Shown: piece after piece, positions 37,362 through 47,100 of the stretch | Layout: every line of letters begins with the position of its first letter | Numbering within the stretch: position 1 is the stretch's first letter | Origin: Echinicola sp. 20G | GTDB taxonomy: Bacteria > Bacteroidota > Bacteroidia > Cytophagales > Cyclobacteriaceae | NCBI RefSeq assembly: GCF_015533855.1 | Contig: NZ_AP024154.1 | Location: 2,362,501 to 2,426,500 of the forward strand | Reading direction: 5' to 3' | Length of the DNA: 64,000 nt | The notes under the pieces: model-generated | Seen by the model: only the letters and a program-made list of their open reading frames with translations | The model's database searches: none | Told to the model about the DNA's origin: nothing | Position numbers and translations under genes: made by a program

Positions 37362-38468
37362 ATGATGCCCGAAATACCTAAAACCTCAAATGATCGATTA
37401 TTGTCTCTCGATTTTTATCGAGGACTGACCATGTTTCTTTTGATCGCTGAATTTTCCCAGCTGTTTTCCTATCTGGTGTCCCCTGACTTGGAAGGGACTT
37501 TTATTTACACATTGGGCGAACAGTTTCATCATGTCGAATGGGAAGGCTTACATTTTTGGGATTTGATCCAGCCCTTTTTTATGTTTATTGTAGGTGTAGC
37601 CATGCCCCTGTCTTTTACCAAAAGAATGGAGAAAGGGGATTCATATGCTCAACTTAGCAAGCATGCTTATTGGAGGGCCTTTTGGTTATTGATTTTGGGA
37701 TGGGCTTTGTATTGTATCGGTCCAGGAAGGATAGTTTTCCGTTTTCAGAATGTATTGGCTCAATTGGGGGTTACTTATATTTTAGCTTTTTGGGTTCTTC
37801 GTAAATCTCCTGCGATTCAGATTGGTTTTTCTATTTTGTTGATATTGATCAGTGAGTTGCTGTATAGGTTTTTTCCTGTAGTGGGATTTGATCAAGCTTT
37901 TGTCGCAGGGGAGAATTTTGGAGCTTGGTTCAATATATTGATTTCTGGTAAGGAAGATGGAGGTCACTGGGCGATGTTCAACGCCATTCCTACAGCGGCT
38001 CATACCATTTGGGGTGTTTGCGCTGGACAATTGCTACTCAGAAAAAGCTCAGATAAGAAAAAGCTCCAGGTGTTATTGTTGGCGGGGCTATTGGCTTTGA
38101 TATTTGGTTATGGAATTAGCCCGTTTACTCCGATTATTAAACGGATCTCAACGAGTAGCTTTGTGTTTGCTTCTGGAGGTTGGTCCTTGATTGCTTTGGT
38201 TATATGTTATTGGTGGATAGATGTTCGTAAAAATCAGAGAGGCGTGTGGTTCTTTGCTATCGTTGGATTGAACCCATTGTTCATCTACCTCTTTGCCCAT
38301 GTGGGTGGAGCGGACCTGATCCGGGATATTTTACTTCCTTTTTCTAACGCCCTGTTTGCTTGGATGGGAGAGTTGAGCGCTGCTATTGTGCTCAGTCTTT
38401 TGGTGCTTTTTGCGATGTGGTACATCTGCTTTTGGCTATATAAAAAGAAGATATTCTTCCGAATATAG
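37362..38468 (+). CDS. HGSNAT/NagX-like multi-pass acyltransferase (DUF5009-like)
   Basis: A 368-residue membrane protein with about ten hydrophobic helices. The N-terminus RLLSLDFYRGLTMFLLIAE contains the DxxRG-like signature (DFYRG) of the heparan-alpha-glucosaminide N-acetyltransferase family. It is followed by WDLIQPFFMFIVGVAMPLSF, FNAIPTAAHTIWGVCAGQLL and a C-terminal GLNPLFIYLFAHVG. Bacterial members (NagX) sit in N-acetylglucosamine utilisation loci and either acetylate glucosamine or move amino sugars. Next to PNGase and SusCD genes this fits processing of GlcNAc-containing glycans. It converges with the PNGase gene. Confidence 0.87.
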   Translation: MMPEIPKTSNDRLLSLDFYRGLTMFLLIAEFSQLFSYLVSPDLEGTFIYTLGEQFHHVEWEGLHFWDLIQPFFMFIVGVAMPLSFTKRMEKGDSYAQLSKHAYWRAFWLLILGWALYCIGPGRIVFRFQNVLAQLGVTYILAFWVLRKSPAIQIGFSILLILISELLYRFFPVVGFDQAFVAGENFGAWFNILISGKEDGGHWAMFNAIPTAAHTIWGVCAGQLLLRKSSDKKKLQVLLLAGLLALIFGYGISPFTPIIKRISTSSFVFASGGWSLIALVICYWWIDVRKNQRGVWFFAIVGLNPLFIYLFAHVGGADLIRDILLPFSNALFAWMGELSAAIVLSLLVLFAMWYICFWLYKKKIFFRI

Positions 38469-38493
38469 ACAAGGGAGATTATATGGATAGAAC

Positions 38494-38530
38494 AAAAAAA
38501 CTCCGGGTTAAATCCAGCCCGGAGTTTTTT
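38494..38530. terminator. Bidirectional terminator
   Basis: The stem CTCCGGG/CCCGGAG has a ten-base loop and is flanked by A7 on the left and T6 on the right. It lies between the convergent acyltransferase and PNGase genes. Confidence 0.93.
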
Positions 38531-38537
38531 GTTTCAT

Positions 38538-40457
38538 TTACTCTTTGACGCGTACCCGTTTATTGTACACCACCTTTCCTTTGACATAGACGCGGAAGTA
38601 GTACCGGCTTTTGGGGTACCTACTCAGGTCAAAGGTAAGTCTTCCTTCCTTGAAGTCCAGGTAATGATGTTCTTCGACTACTTCTCCGCCAGGATCCTTT
38701 ATCAATCTGATAAAAACTTCTTCAGGGTTGTTGGAAAGGTAATCAAAATAGGTGAAGTCATTGGTTCGGGTAGGAAACACACCCAAGGAGATTTCGTCTT
38801 CTTTGATAGGGTCAGTGTTTTCTCCGACAGTAAAATTATAGGTAATGCTGCTGCCAAAGTCAGAATCGAAACTTTTGAGGATTTTACCTTCTTGGTTGAG
38901 TAAAATGGCCTTTCCTCGTCCAGCTTTTGTTTTGTACCAAAATTCCAGACCATCCCCTCCTTTATCGGTCAGTACCAACCGATATGCTCCAGAAGGTAAG
39001 TTAAGCGAATCTTTATAAGTGGTGTCTGCAGCCAAAGTGCCTAGCACTCTATCAAAAATAATATTCCCTTTAGCATTAATAATTTTATAAGCATTCTCCT
39101 CGGCTGCATGATTGGTTTCCAAATGGAAAATCAAGTTTGGTTCGTGAACAGGAGTACGGGAATAGCTAGAAGTCATTTGGTTGTCTTCAGTGTACCCGTC
39201 TCTTTTTCCATTTGGTTTGCTCAGTTCAAAATTGTATTGCAGTTTTCCCTCTTGTGGGATGACTCCATCCATTCTGATAGTATCTGTTGCTCCTGGTTTT
39301 AAGTTGCCCTTCCATTGAAATTTGATCGGTTTTTGGCTTTCACCTCCATGATCAATTTGTAGGCTATTTAAGGTGTTGGCTCCATTGTTTTTGACAATGA
39401 TGGTGGGGCCAAAAGCAGCTGGGTTTACTCGGCTGTGGATGGCTTTATTAGAAGGAATAATCACGTCTTCAATGGAGACATCATTCTTTTCTACATAAGG
39501 CTTGTACTGGATCACATAAGCAGAAATCAGTTCGTTGGCGCTTGGCTTGGGAGAGGCATAGTTTTCCATTTGCAGCTGAACCGTTCTAGAAGCTTGGCTG
39601 AATTCAAAATCATAAATGTCCGGCTGGATCAAATCACCAGGACACCAGTTCGCGCGATCAAAAATCCAAGTGCCTGCCTGAGGATAAAGTGGATTTTCTC
39701 CACATTGTTTCCAGATTTGTCTGCTGGCCATTACTTTTCCATCCAAAAGAAAATCCCTGAACTTGTTACAGAATTCTCCACAGCCATCAGGTCTGTCCAT
39801 GCCATGACCTGTCTGGATGATCCTAAATCGTCCCAAAGAAGTTCCTTCTTCTTTAGATACATTTATCGGTTTTAATACATTTTCAATAGGATTTTCTTCA
39901 TCACCATACCGGTAATGTCCTTGGTATATTTTAGTGATGGAAACAGGCTCCATGGTAGGTTGGCCCTTGATTAGGTCGAACGCGACGGTTACCTTCCAGC
40001 CACGGTCCTTGTTAGGCTCATAGCCAGTGTGCTTGTACTCTATTTCTACACTGTCTCGAAGTAATAAGCTAAAGTCTGTCACATCTACTGCCCAGTCGAA
40101 TTCCCAATCTTCACCAAAAGCACCACCGTAAGGTGTTAGCATCCGGCCGATCTCATAATCCATCATTTCCCCATCTTTCCCACCGATTCGCTTCAAGGTA
40201 ATATGATCCACATAATCCCAATCAGCACAGCGCATGTTGTCAGGACAGGCGAATTTGATCTTCATGATGATTTTTCTAATCGCTTCTTTTTGATCCGGAA
40301 ATACGGCCCAATGGGTATAGGATTTTTCTCCCTTAGAAGGATCTGTCACGACTGTGATGGCATCATGACTGATAACTTGAATGGTGTCATTTGAGTCAGC
40401 AAAGCTTACTGTCTGGACAATTAGTAAACACAGCAATGTGAGTTGAAATTGCTTCAT
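38538..40457 (-). CDS. PNGase F-like peptide-N-glycosidase, probably T9SS-secreted
   Basis: A 639-residue secreted enzyme that should cut the amide bond between asparagine and the first GlcNAc of N-glycans. The ATG at 40457 gives a signal peptide (MKQFQLTLLCLLIVQTVSFA); the frame is open to 40493. Residues about 25-340 follow PNGase F: CADWDYVDH with Asp81 at the place of catalytic Asp60, YEIGRMLTPYGG, DVTDFSLLL, GCGEFC with Glu228 at the place of Glu206, and FDRANWCPG. An equivalent of Glu118 is not obvious. A long C-terminal extension ends like a type IX secretion domain (LGVFPTR, FDLSRYPKSRYYFRVYVKGK). It shares direction with the sulfatase gene upstream. Confidence 0.88.
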   Translation of the reverse strand: MKQFQLTLLCLLIVQTVSFADSNDTIQVISHDAITVVTDPSKGEKSYTHWAVFPDQKEAIRKIIMKIKFACPDNMRCADWDYVDHITLKRIGGKDGEMMDYEIGRMLTPYGGAFGEDWEFDWAVDVTDFSLLLRDSVEIEYKHTGYEPNKDRGWKVTVAFDLIKGQPTMEPVSITKIYQGHYRYGDEENPIENVLKPINVSKEEGTSLGRFRIIQTGHGMDRPDGCGEFCNKFRDFLLDGKVMASRQIWKQCGENPLYPQAGTWIFDRANWCPGDLIQPDIYDFEFSQASRTVQLQMENYASPKPSANELISAYVIQYKPYVEKNDVSIEDVIIPSNKAIHSRVNPAAFGPTIIVKNNGANTLNSLQIDHGGESQKPIKFQWKGNLKPGATDTIRMDGVIPQEGKLQYNFELSKPNGKRDGYTEDNQMTSSYSRTPVHEPNLIFHLETNHAAEENAYKIINAKGNIIFDRVLGTLAADTTYKDSLNLPSGAYRLVLTDKGGDGLEFWYKTKAGRGKAILLNQEGKILKSFDSDFGSSITYNFTVGENTDPIKEDEISLGVFPTRTNDFTYFDYLSNNPEEVFIRLIKDPGGEVVEEHHYLDFKEGRLTFDLSRYPKSRYYFRVYVKGKVVYNKRVRVKE

Positions 40458-40477
40458 TAAGGTATTAGATTTTAAGT

Positions 40478-40513
40478 AAACAAAGCCTTCCATTTTGGAG
40501 AAGGCTTTGTTTT
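40478..40513 (-). terminator. Terminator-like hairpin after the sulfatase gene
   Basis: AAACAAAGCCTTC pairs with GAAGGCTTTGTTT around a nine-base loop. It lies just past the sulfatase stop and 21 bases before the PNGase ATG. The U tract on the minus strand is short, so read-through into the PNGase gene is possible. Confidence 0.75.
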
Positions 40514-40527
40514 AAAGTGATCTTAAA

Positions 40528-41946
40528 TTATTTGTTTTTGAGATTGATCATCTCTTGATTCCAGTCATTATGAATTTTAAGAAGTTCCTTGACTTTATCA
40601 GGACGCTGCTTCGCAAGGTTGGTGGTCTCTGTAGAGTCCGTAGCCATGTTGACCAAGTATAATTTATCGTCTTCACCAAACTCCAGCTCTTTTTCAGAAT
40701 CCCAAGGGTTGCCATGAAGTTTCCAATCTCCTTTTCGCACAGCCCATGAATTAGTGGTGATTTCAGGGTCACCAGTAGCCCAGTGTAAAACATCATGTTG
40801 GGAAGGTGTATTTTTATCTTTGATGATTGGCATCAAGCTCTTTCCGTCTATATCATCCTTATTTGGAATTTCAGTATTGGTCAGTTCGGCCAAAGTAGGC
40901 AACCAGTCTATGCTGTTGGCCATTTGGTTTCTGAGTTCATTGGCCGGTATTGCTTTCGGGTAGCGAATCATGGCAGGTACACGAATCCCTCCTTCCAGCA
41001 TACAGAACTTGGCACCATGGAATGGACCATTGTCACCACCACCATAGAAAGCTCGTTCCTCAGTGCTATGACCATGGTCAGACTGGTAAACTATAATGGT
41101 ATTGTCCAGTTGTCCAGTAGCTTCCAAATGATTCAATACCTCACCTATCATTTCGTCAAAAGTACTGATAAATGCCGCGTATTCTTTTCTTGGGCTAGGG
41201 GTGTCCTTATAATGATCTAGCCACTTTTTTCTGCCTTGATAAGGGTAGTGAGGCATGTTGATGGCCCAATAGATAAAGAATGGGTCTTCTTTTTCAGGTG
41301 CAGTGAATTTTTTGACTTCATCGACCATAAGGTCACCAAAGAATTCTCCTTGGTAATACACCTCTTCTTCGTTTCTGTAAAGGTCATGCATATTGGGGCC
41401 ATGCCAAAAAAAGAAATGGGAGAAGTTGTCGATACATCCTCTTTGGTGACCAAAGAAATAATCAAAGCCTTGGCCATTTGGTAGTTTTTCCGGACTGTGT
41501 CCCAAGTGCCACTTTCCGATCAATGCTGTATTATATCCTCCCTTCTTGAAAACCTCTGCCATGGTGATCTCATCCGTTGGAAGGCCAGACTTGAACTCCG
41601 GGTCAGCATGTGGCGGTGCTACATTGCCAAACAAGCGAGCATGAAAGTTGAATTTTCCTGTAAGCAAACTGGCTCTGGATGGGGAGCATACTGGTGCAGC
41701 CGCATAGAATTGAGTGAACCGGGTTCCTTCGTGTGCGATTCGGTCTAGATTCGGCGTTTCCAGGTCCTCAGAACCAAAAGCATTGATATCAAAGGTGCCT
41801 TGGTCATCTGTTAAAATAACCAACACATTAGGTTTACTTTTTGGTTTGGCTTGCTGAGTGCTTTGTTCATTGCTTTCTTGACTTTGGCAGGAAAGTAGAA
41901 GTATAGTTCCAGCAAGTCCTAGAAGGAAGTTTTTGAAATTTCTCAT
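40528..41946 (-). CDS. Lipoprotein sulfatase (family S1 type)
   Basis: A 472-residue sulfatase that hydrolyses sulfate esters on carbohydrates. The lipoprotein signal ends ILLLSC (Cys20). The catalytic motif is C87-S-P-S-R91 in VCSPSRASLLTG, whose cysteine must be converted to formylglycine by an anaerobic- or aerobic-type sulfatase maturase encoded elsewhere. Metal ligands are visible as LTDDQG (Asp47, Asp48) and YQSDHGHS, with GKWHLGHS and the HGAKFCMLEGGIRVPAMIRY region (in part) also typical. No cytosolic gene for sulfate or sugar catabolism is adjacent. It lies between modules 2 and 3 in the same direction as the PNGase gene. Confidence 0.95.
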   Translation of the reverse strand: MRNFKNFLLGLAGTILLLSCQSQESNEQSTQQAKPKSKPNVLVILTDDQGTFDINAFGSEDLETPNLDRIAHEGTRFTQFYAAAPVCSPSRASLLTGKFNFHARLFGNVAPPHADPEFKSGLPTDEITMAEVFKKGGYNTALIGKWHLGHSPEKLPNGQGFDYFFGHQRGCIDNFSHFFFWHGPNMHDLYRNEEEVYYQGEFFGDLMVDEVKKFTAPEKEDPFFIYWAINMPHYPYQGRKKWLDHYKDTPSPRKEYAAFISTFDEMIGEVLNHLEATGQLDNTIIVYQSDHGHSTEERAFYGGGDNGPFHGAKFCMLEGGIRVPAMIRYPKAIPANELRNQMANSIDWLPTLAELTNTEIPNKDDIDGKSLMPIIKDKNTPSQHDVLHWATGDPEITTNSWAVRKGDWKLHGNPWDSEKELEFGEDDKLYLVNMATDSTETTNLAKQRPDKVKELLKIHNDWNQEMINLKNK

Positions 41947-42271
41947 GGATATGGAAATAGGTTATGGCTTTGAGATTTAGTCAGCTTAATGAAGGTTACT
42001 AAATTTTTTTACTGATTTAAAATCAAATATATTAAATTTTGACATAAGGTAGTGGCATGTAATACTATGAATTGTATCAATGGCTCTTAATTAATGTCTA
42101 AGGTATAAACCCTAAAAGAAGATTTAGGAAAGCACTCAATCTTTCGTATCATTTTTTATTAATTTTATTTAGTTTCATTTTTTCTATAATTCGTTATTAT
42201 TATATTTAAAGGTGATTCAGTTTTGGGAAATTTGTTCAGAATGTGTTTCGAAGCAAGAATAGTATATATGA
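41947..42271. other. Divergent intergenic region between sulfatase and module 3 sigma genes
   Basis: 325 AT-rich bases that must hold divergent promoters. The only consensus-like site I can point to is a minus-strand TATATTTG at 42024-42031. No gene or strong hairpin is visible. Confidence 0.5.
42024..42031 (-). promoter_or_regulatory. Possible sulfatase promoter -7 element
   Basis: On the minus strand this reads TATATTTG, matching TAnnTTTG, about 78 bases upstream of the sulfatase ATG. No -33 element is evident. Confidence 0.3.
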
Positions 42272-42883
42272 ATGTTTAAAGCAGGGAAAGATATAGATAG
42301 AGAAAAGGTGGAGGCCTTGAAAAAGGGTGATGAATTTGCTTATAATAGCCTATTTAGGAAATACGCCAAGAAAATCTATCATGTTTCCCGAAAAATGCGA
42401 TTGGGTCATGAGGATGCTGAAGGAGTGGTTCAGGAAGTGTTTATCAAAATTTGGAGAAACCGAGAAAACCTGGATCCTTCATTATCATTTAATGCATACT
42501 TAATTACCATTACACGGTCTATAGTCATTAGGCAAATAGAAAGACAAGTGAAGCTTTCTATTTACAAGGATCATTTATTCATGACAACCGATAAAGGACA
42601 TAATCATACGGAAGACTATGTGATTTTTTCAGACTTGATGGATGAGTCATGTAAGGTGATGGACAGTCTTCCTCCTCAACAAAAGCAAGTCTTTATGATG
42701 AAAAATTTTGATCATCTAAGTCTTGATGAAATAGCTGATCAACTTCAGGTTTCAAAAAAGACTGTAAAGAATCATTTTTTCAGGGCTAACAAATCCCTTA
42801 AAGAAAAGCTTCTTGATTCAAAAATAATTTCACTGGTTTTCCTTATTGCAAGCTGTCTGATAGTGAGTGTGAATTTTTTGTAA
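42272..42883 (+). CDS. ECF sigma factor of module 3
   Basis: A 203-residue ECF sigma factor. Region 2 is AYNSLFRKYAKKIYHVSRKM followed by EGVVQEVFIKIWRNRENL. Region 4 is LPPQQKQVFMMKNFDHLSLDE and IADQLQVSKKTVKNHFFRANKSLK. The last about 20 residues are strongly hydrophobic (IISLVFLIASCLIVSVNFL), suggesting membrane association or a clip for the anti-sigma factor. The FecR gene follows after 66 bases. Confidence 0.94.
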   Translation: MFKAGKDIDREKVEALKKGDEFAYNSLFRKYAKKIYHVSRKMRLGHEDAEGVVQEVFIKIWRNRENLDPSLSFNAYLITITRSIVIRQIERQVKLSIYKDHLFMTTDKGHNHTEDYVIFSDLMDESCKVMDSLPPQQKQVFMMKNFDHLSLDEIADQLQVSKKTVKNHFFRANKSLKEKLLDSKIISLVFLIASCLIVSVNFL

Positions 42884-42949
42884 AAATATTTTAATCCTAC
42901 TGGGTCTTTTGTCTACCTCGCGTCTATATAATATTATAAGGCGAGATAA

Positions 42950-43978
42950 ATGGATAGGTACAAACAATTAAAAGACTTTTTGGAACACAAACTTTCTGAA
43001 CAGGAATCGAAAGAGTTTGTGGAATGGTTTTTATCCGAAGGGGGGAGAGAAAAACTGTCTGCTGCCATAGATGATGCTTGGGATCAGCCCCATAAAAATG
43101 AAAATTATGCAGAGTTAGACATTGAAACATTACTAAAGAAGACTCATCAAAAGAAAAATGATGAGGTAATACTAACTCATTCGAAATCCCATAAGAAGGA
43201 AGTTAGGTTAATAGATAGTAAGAAAAGGTTGTCTTCTTGGAAAATAGCTGCTTCAATAACCATTGTTTTTTTATTGTCTCTTTTAACTTTTCAATTGTTT
43301 AAAAAAGTGCCTAAAGAGGATGTAATTCAGGAGAAAATTTTTGTAACAAAATCCAATCCATCTGGTATGAAGACAAAAATTAGACTTCCTGATGGATCTA
43401 TGGTGTATCTAAATTCTGAGAGCAGCATCACCTACCCAAAGGACTTTATTAGTGACCGGAAAATAACTTTAATTGGAGAAGCATTTTTTGAAGTGAAGAA
43501 GGATAGTTTGCATCCGTTTGAGGTGAAAAGTCATAGGCTAATTACTCAAGCTTTAGGTACGTCATTCAACATTAAAGCTTTTGAGAAAGAAAAGATTGAG
43601 GTGGCACTTTTAACTGGAAAAGTGAGTGTCAGTGATAAAGTGACAGATCAGGTCTTGTTTTTAGATCCAGGTGAAGGAGCAGTGGTAAAGGGGAATTCTC
43701 CTTCATTGAAAAAGCAAAAGATAGATATCAAATTTATTACCCAGTGGATGTATGGAGTTTTGGAGTTTAAGAAGACTCCATTTCCTGAAATTATCAAAGA
43801 GCTAGAAAGATGGTATGGTGTGACCATAACTGTAAAAGGAGATGCGAGCGCTATTAAAGGTTCAGGTAGGTTTAGGGATGGAGAATCCCTTGATAATGTG
43901 CTTGATGTGTTAAGCTATTCGATGAGCTTTGATTATGCAATAAGTAAAAATGAAGTAACAATTAACCTAACCCAATAA
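42950..43978 (+). CDS. FecR-type anti-sigma factor of module 3
   Basis: A 342-residue inner-membrane regulator. A cytoplasmic part (about 1-92) is followed by a membrane helix (WKIAASITIVFLLSLLTFQL, about 93-112), the FecR domain (RLPDGSMVYLNSESSITYPK, LIGEAFFEVKKD, ALGTSFNIKAF, LLTGKVSV) and a DUF4974 domain (FKKTPFPEIIKELERWYGVTI, GRFRDGESLDNVLDVLSYS). The stop is followed by two perfect hairpins before susC. Confidence 0.94.
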   Translation: MDRYKQLKDFLEHKLSEQESKEFVEWFLSEGGREKLSAAIDDAWDQPHKNENYAELDIETLLKKTHQKKNDEVILTHSKSHKKEVRLIDSKKRLSSWKIAASITIVFLLSLLTFQLFKKVPKEDVIQEKIFVTKSNPSGMKTKIRLPDGSMVYLNSESSITYPKDFISDRKITLIGEAFFEVKKDSLHPFEVKSHRLITQALGTSFNIKAFEKEKIEVALLTGKVSVSDKVTDQVLFLDPGEGAVVKGNSPSLKKQKIDIKFITQWMYGVLEFKKTPFPEIIKELERWYGVTITVKGDASAIKGSGRFRDGESLDNVLDVLSYSMSFDYAISKNEVTINLTQ

Positions 43979-43998
43979 TGCCTATGTATTGAAGATGT

Positions 43999-44049
43999 AT
44001 GAAAAAAACCGGAAAGTACGCCAATACTTTCCGGAACACTGAATTCTAA
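43999..44049 (+). CDS. Putative 16-residue leader ORF in the fecR-susC gap, module 3
   Basis: ATG to TAA encoding MKKTGKYANTFRNTEF. Its codons 4-12 form the first perfect hairpin of the gap (44009-44034). Unlike the leader ORFs of modules 2 and 4 it ends well before the susC start. It may not be translated. Confidence 0.25.
   Translation: MKKTGKYANTFRNTEF
44009..44034 (+). promoter_or_regulatory. First leader hairpin in the fecR-susC gap, module 3
   Basis: CCGGAAAGTA and TACTTTCCGG form a perfect 10-bp stem with a six-base loop. No U tract follows on the plus strand, so it is not a simple terminator for fecR. An mRNA processing or stability element is more likely. Confidence 0.65.
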
Positions 44050-44085
44050 TATCAACTGCCAACGGTCAATTGAAGAGTTGATATT
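44048..44085 (+). promoter_or_regulatory. Second leader hairpin in the fecR-susC gap, module 3
   Basis: AATATCAACT and AGTTGATATT form a perfect 10-bp stem with an 18-base loop, ending 35 bases before the susC ATG. Confidence 0.6.
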
Positions 44086-44120
44086 TATTAAAAAACAATG
44101 TTTTAATCAAAACCTAAAAT

Positions 44121-47100
44121 ATGAATAATTACTTACGAATTTTAATCATGTCAACAAAGTATGCTATTTGTGGCTGCTTGATCATGATTTTAGCTATGTC
44201 TTCCTTGGCTGCAGTTTCTGCTAGTGCGCAAGCGAAAGACATAGAAGAAGTGATGATTGAGCTCAGTACTTCCGAAACATCGTTGAAACGATTGTTTGAT
44301 AAAATTGAGCAAAAGACCGATTTCAGCTTCTTCTTTACAGATAAAGGAGTGGATTTGAAATTGAAAGTGCAGCTGAGCAAAGAAGAAGCCTCAGTAGAGG
44401 AATACCTTAGAGAAATATCCATTCAGTCAGACTTAAGGTTCAGACAAGTAAATGAAACAATTAGTGTAAGTCGGATCCAAAGAGAGGAGTCATTGATTTT
44501 GACTAATGAAGTTAGGGACAAGGAAGTGTCAGGAACAATTACCTCAGAAAATGAACCGCAGGGAATACCAGGGGTTAATGTATTACTAAAAGGTACAACT
44601 AGAGGGACTGTTACTGATATAGATGGGAAATACACACTTAGTGTGCCTGAAGAAGGGGCTGTATTGGTTTTTTCTTCAATTGGATATGTTTCCCAAGAAG
44701 TCACTGTAGGAGCCAGGACCATTGTTAATGTAGTGATGGAAGAAGAAGTGTCTGCTCTCAATGAGGTTGTAGTAGTAGGCTTTGGCTCAAAAGAGCGTGA
44801 GGACATTACTGGTGCTGTAACTACGGTGAAGATGGATAAAGTATTAGGGGATCGACCAGTAACTGATGCGGCTAAAGCCCTTCAAGGGTCAGTGCCAGGG
44901 CTTCAGATTACATATGGAAGCGGTCAGCCAGGATCAGGAACATCTATTAATATCAGAGGGTTTGAATCAATTAATGGTGGTGCTCCATTGGTATTAGTAG
45001 ATAATGTTCCAATGAATTTGGATGATGTAAACCCTCGAGATATTGAAAGTGTCAATGTGTTGAAGGACGCTTCAGCGGCTTCAATATATGGTGCAGAAGC
45101 TGCTTTTGGGGTGATTTTGATCACTACTAAATCTGGAGGCAAAAATCAACCTTTGAAATTGGAATATTCCAATAATTTTGGTTTTACCAGGCCAAGTACC
45201 CTGCCTGAAAAAGCTTCCCCTCTGGAATTTACTACAGCCCTTAAAGATTGGGGCCAGCAGACCTATTGGACAGGCCAAGATGTGGATACATGGATTGGTT
45301 ACGTAAATGAGTACAACGCTAACCCAGGTGCTTATCCAGATGGGTATATTACGGATGATAACGGTCTTAGGTATTACGTACGAGAAAATGATCTGTATGG
45401 GGAGTTTTTAGGTACGAGTGGTTTTGAACAAATTCACAATTTGTCAGTGACAGGAGGGTCTGAAAAGACCACTTACAGAGCTTCATTAGGTTATAATGAT
45501 GAAGACGGAATTATGGTGACTGATAAGGATAGTTATACGCGTTATAATGTTAACCTTAACTTGACCACACAAATTACTCCAAAACTAAGCACAACTTTCA
45601 ACTCTTTCTACAAGAATGGTCTTCGTACTGGTCCGGTTAGTGGAGATTGGAGTAGCATGTATTACAGTGCCATCAATTTCCATTCGGCCACTCCAATCGG
45701 TGAAGGAGTTATCGATGGTGAACAACTTCCTTTTGCGACTCCAGCCAATTTAATCAAGCTTTCTCCAATGCGAGAGAATTATGATGAGTTGATCCGTTTT
45801 TTTGGAAGAGCTAGCTTGAAGCCTGTTGAGGGAATGGAATTGAATGCAGAGTATACTTTTGAAAAGAAAAGAACAGAAGTACAGGACCCTTCCTATACCC
45901 CTACCATGATTAATCCTGCTACTTTGGCGGTTAGTCCATACCAGGCAAGTCAATCTTCCTATTTTACGAATAGCTGGAAAAGAAACTATCATGCTGTAAA
46001 CTTGTATGGTAAGTATGATAAACAGCTGGGTGATAATGATTTTCATTTTATGTTGGGGATGAACCAACAGGTATCTGTTGCGGAGTCATTTAGTGCTTCA
46101 CGTCAAATGTTAATATCTCCAGATAACCCTGGGCTTTCTACTTCTACTGGTGTTATTAATGTCAATGATAGTTACACTGACTATGGAATTATCGGGTTCT
46201 TTGGGAGAGTAGATTATGCTTTGAAAGATCGGTACTTGTTGGAGCTTAACGGTCGATATGATGGTTCTTCGAGATTTCCAGAAGGAGATCGTTTTGGATT
46301 CTTCCCTTCAGTGGCGGCTGCTTGGAAAGTAAGTAGTGAGCCTTTTATGGCAGGTATAGCCCAGTCGATTACCAACCTGAAACTTAGAGCGTCTTGGGGA
46401 GAGATTGGAAACCAGGCCATTCAAGATACGTGGGGGAATTATCCTTATCTACCAACTATGTCTACTTATAACGCTGCTTGGATTGATGTAGATGCTGGAA
46501 CAAGAGCGGTGAGCTTAAGTGCACCAGATCTAGTAAGTGCGAGTTATACTTGGGAAAGAGTGAGGACATTGAACCTTGGAGTTGATTTTGGTTTGTTTGA
46601 CAATAAATTGTATACCGCTTTTGATTGGTACAATAGACAGACTTTGGATATGCTTGCCCCAGGATCACAACTACCTAACGTGTTAGGTGCATCGGCTCCA
46701 TTGCAAAATGTGGCTGATTTGAAAACAGTAGGTTGGGAGCTAGATATCAAATGGAGAGAAAACCATGGCGCTTTTGATTATAGCCTAGGCTTTAATCTTT
46801 ATGACAATTCAACAGAGATCACAAAGTTTAAAAACGAAGCTGGGCTATTGAGTCAGTATTATGTTGGACGAATGGCTGGTGAGATTTGGGGCTTTACTAC
46901 AGATGGTTATTATACAGTTGATGATTTTGTGGAAGGGTCGTTGGATGCCAATCTGATGAATGGACAGTTAGTAGAGGGAGTGCCTGCATATAATGGGGTG
47001 AATCCAAACCCTGGAGATGTTAAATATGCTGATTTAAATGGTGATGGAGAAATCTTTACGGGTAACAGCACTCTTTCAGATCCAGGTGACCGTTCCATTA

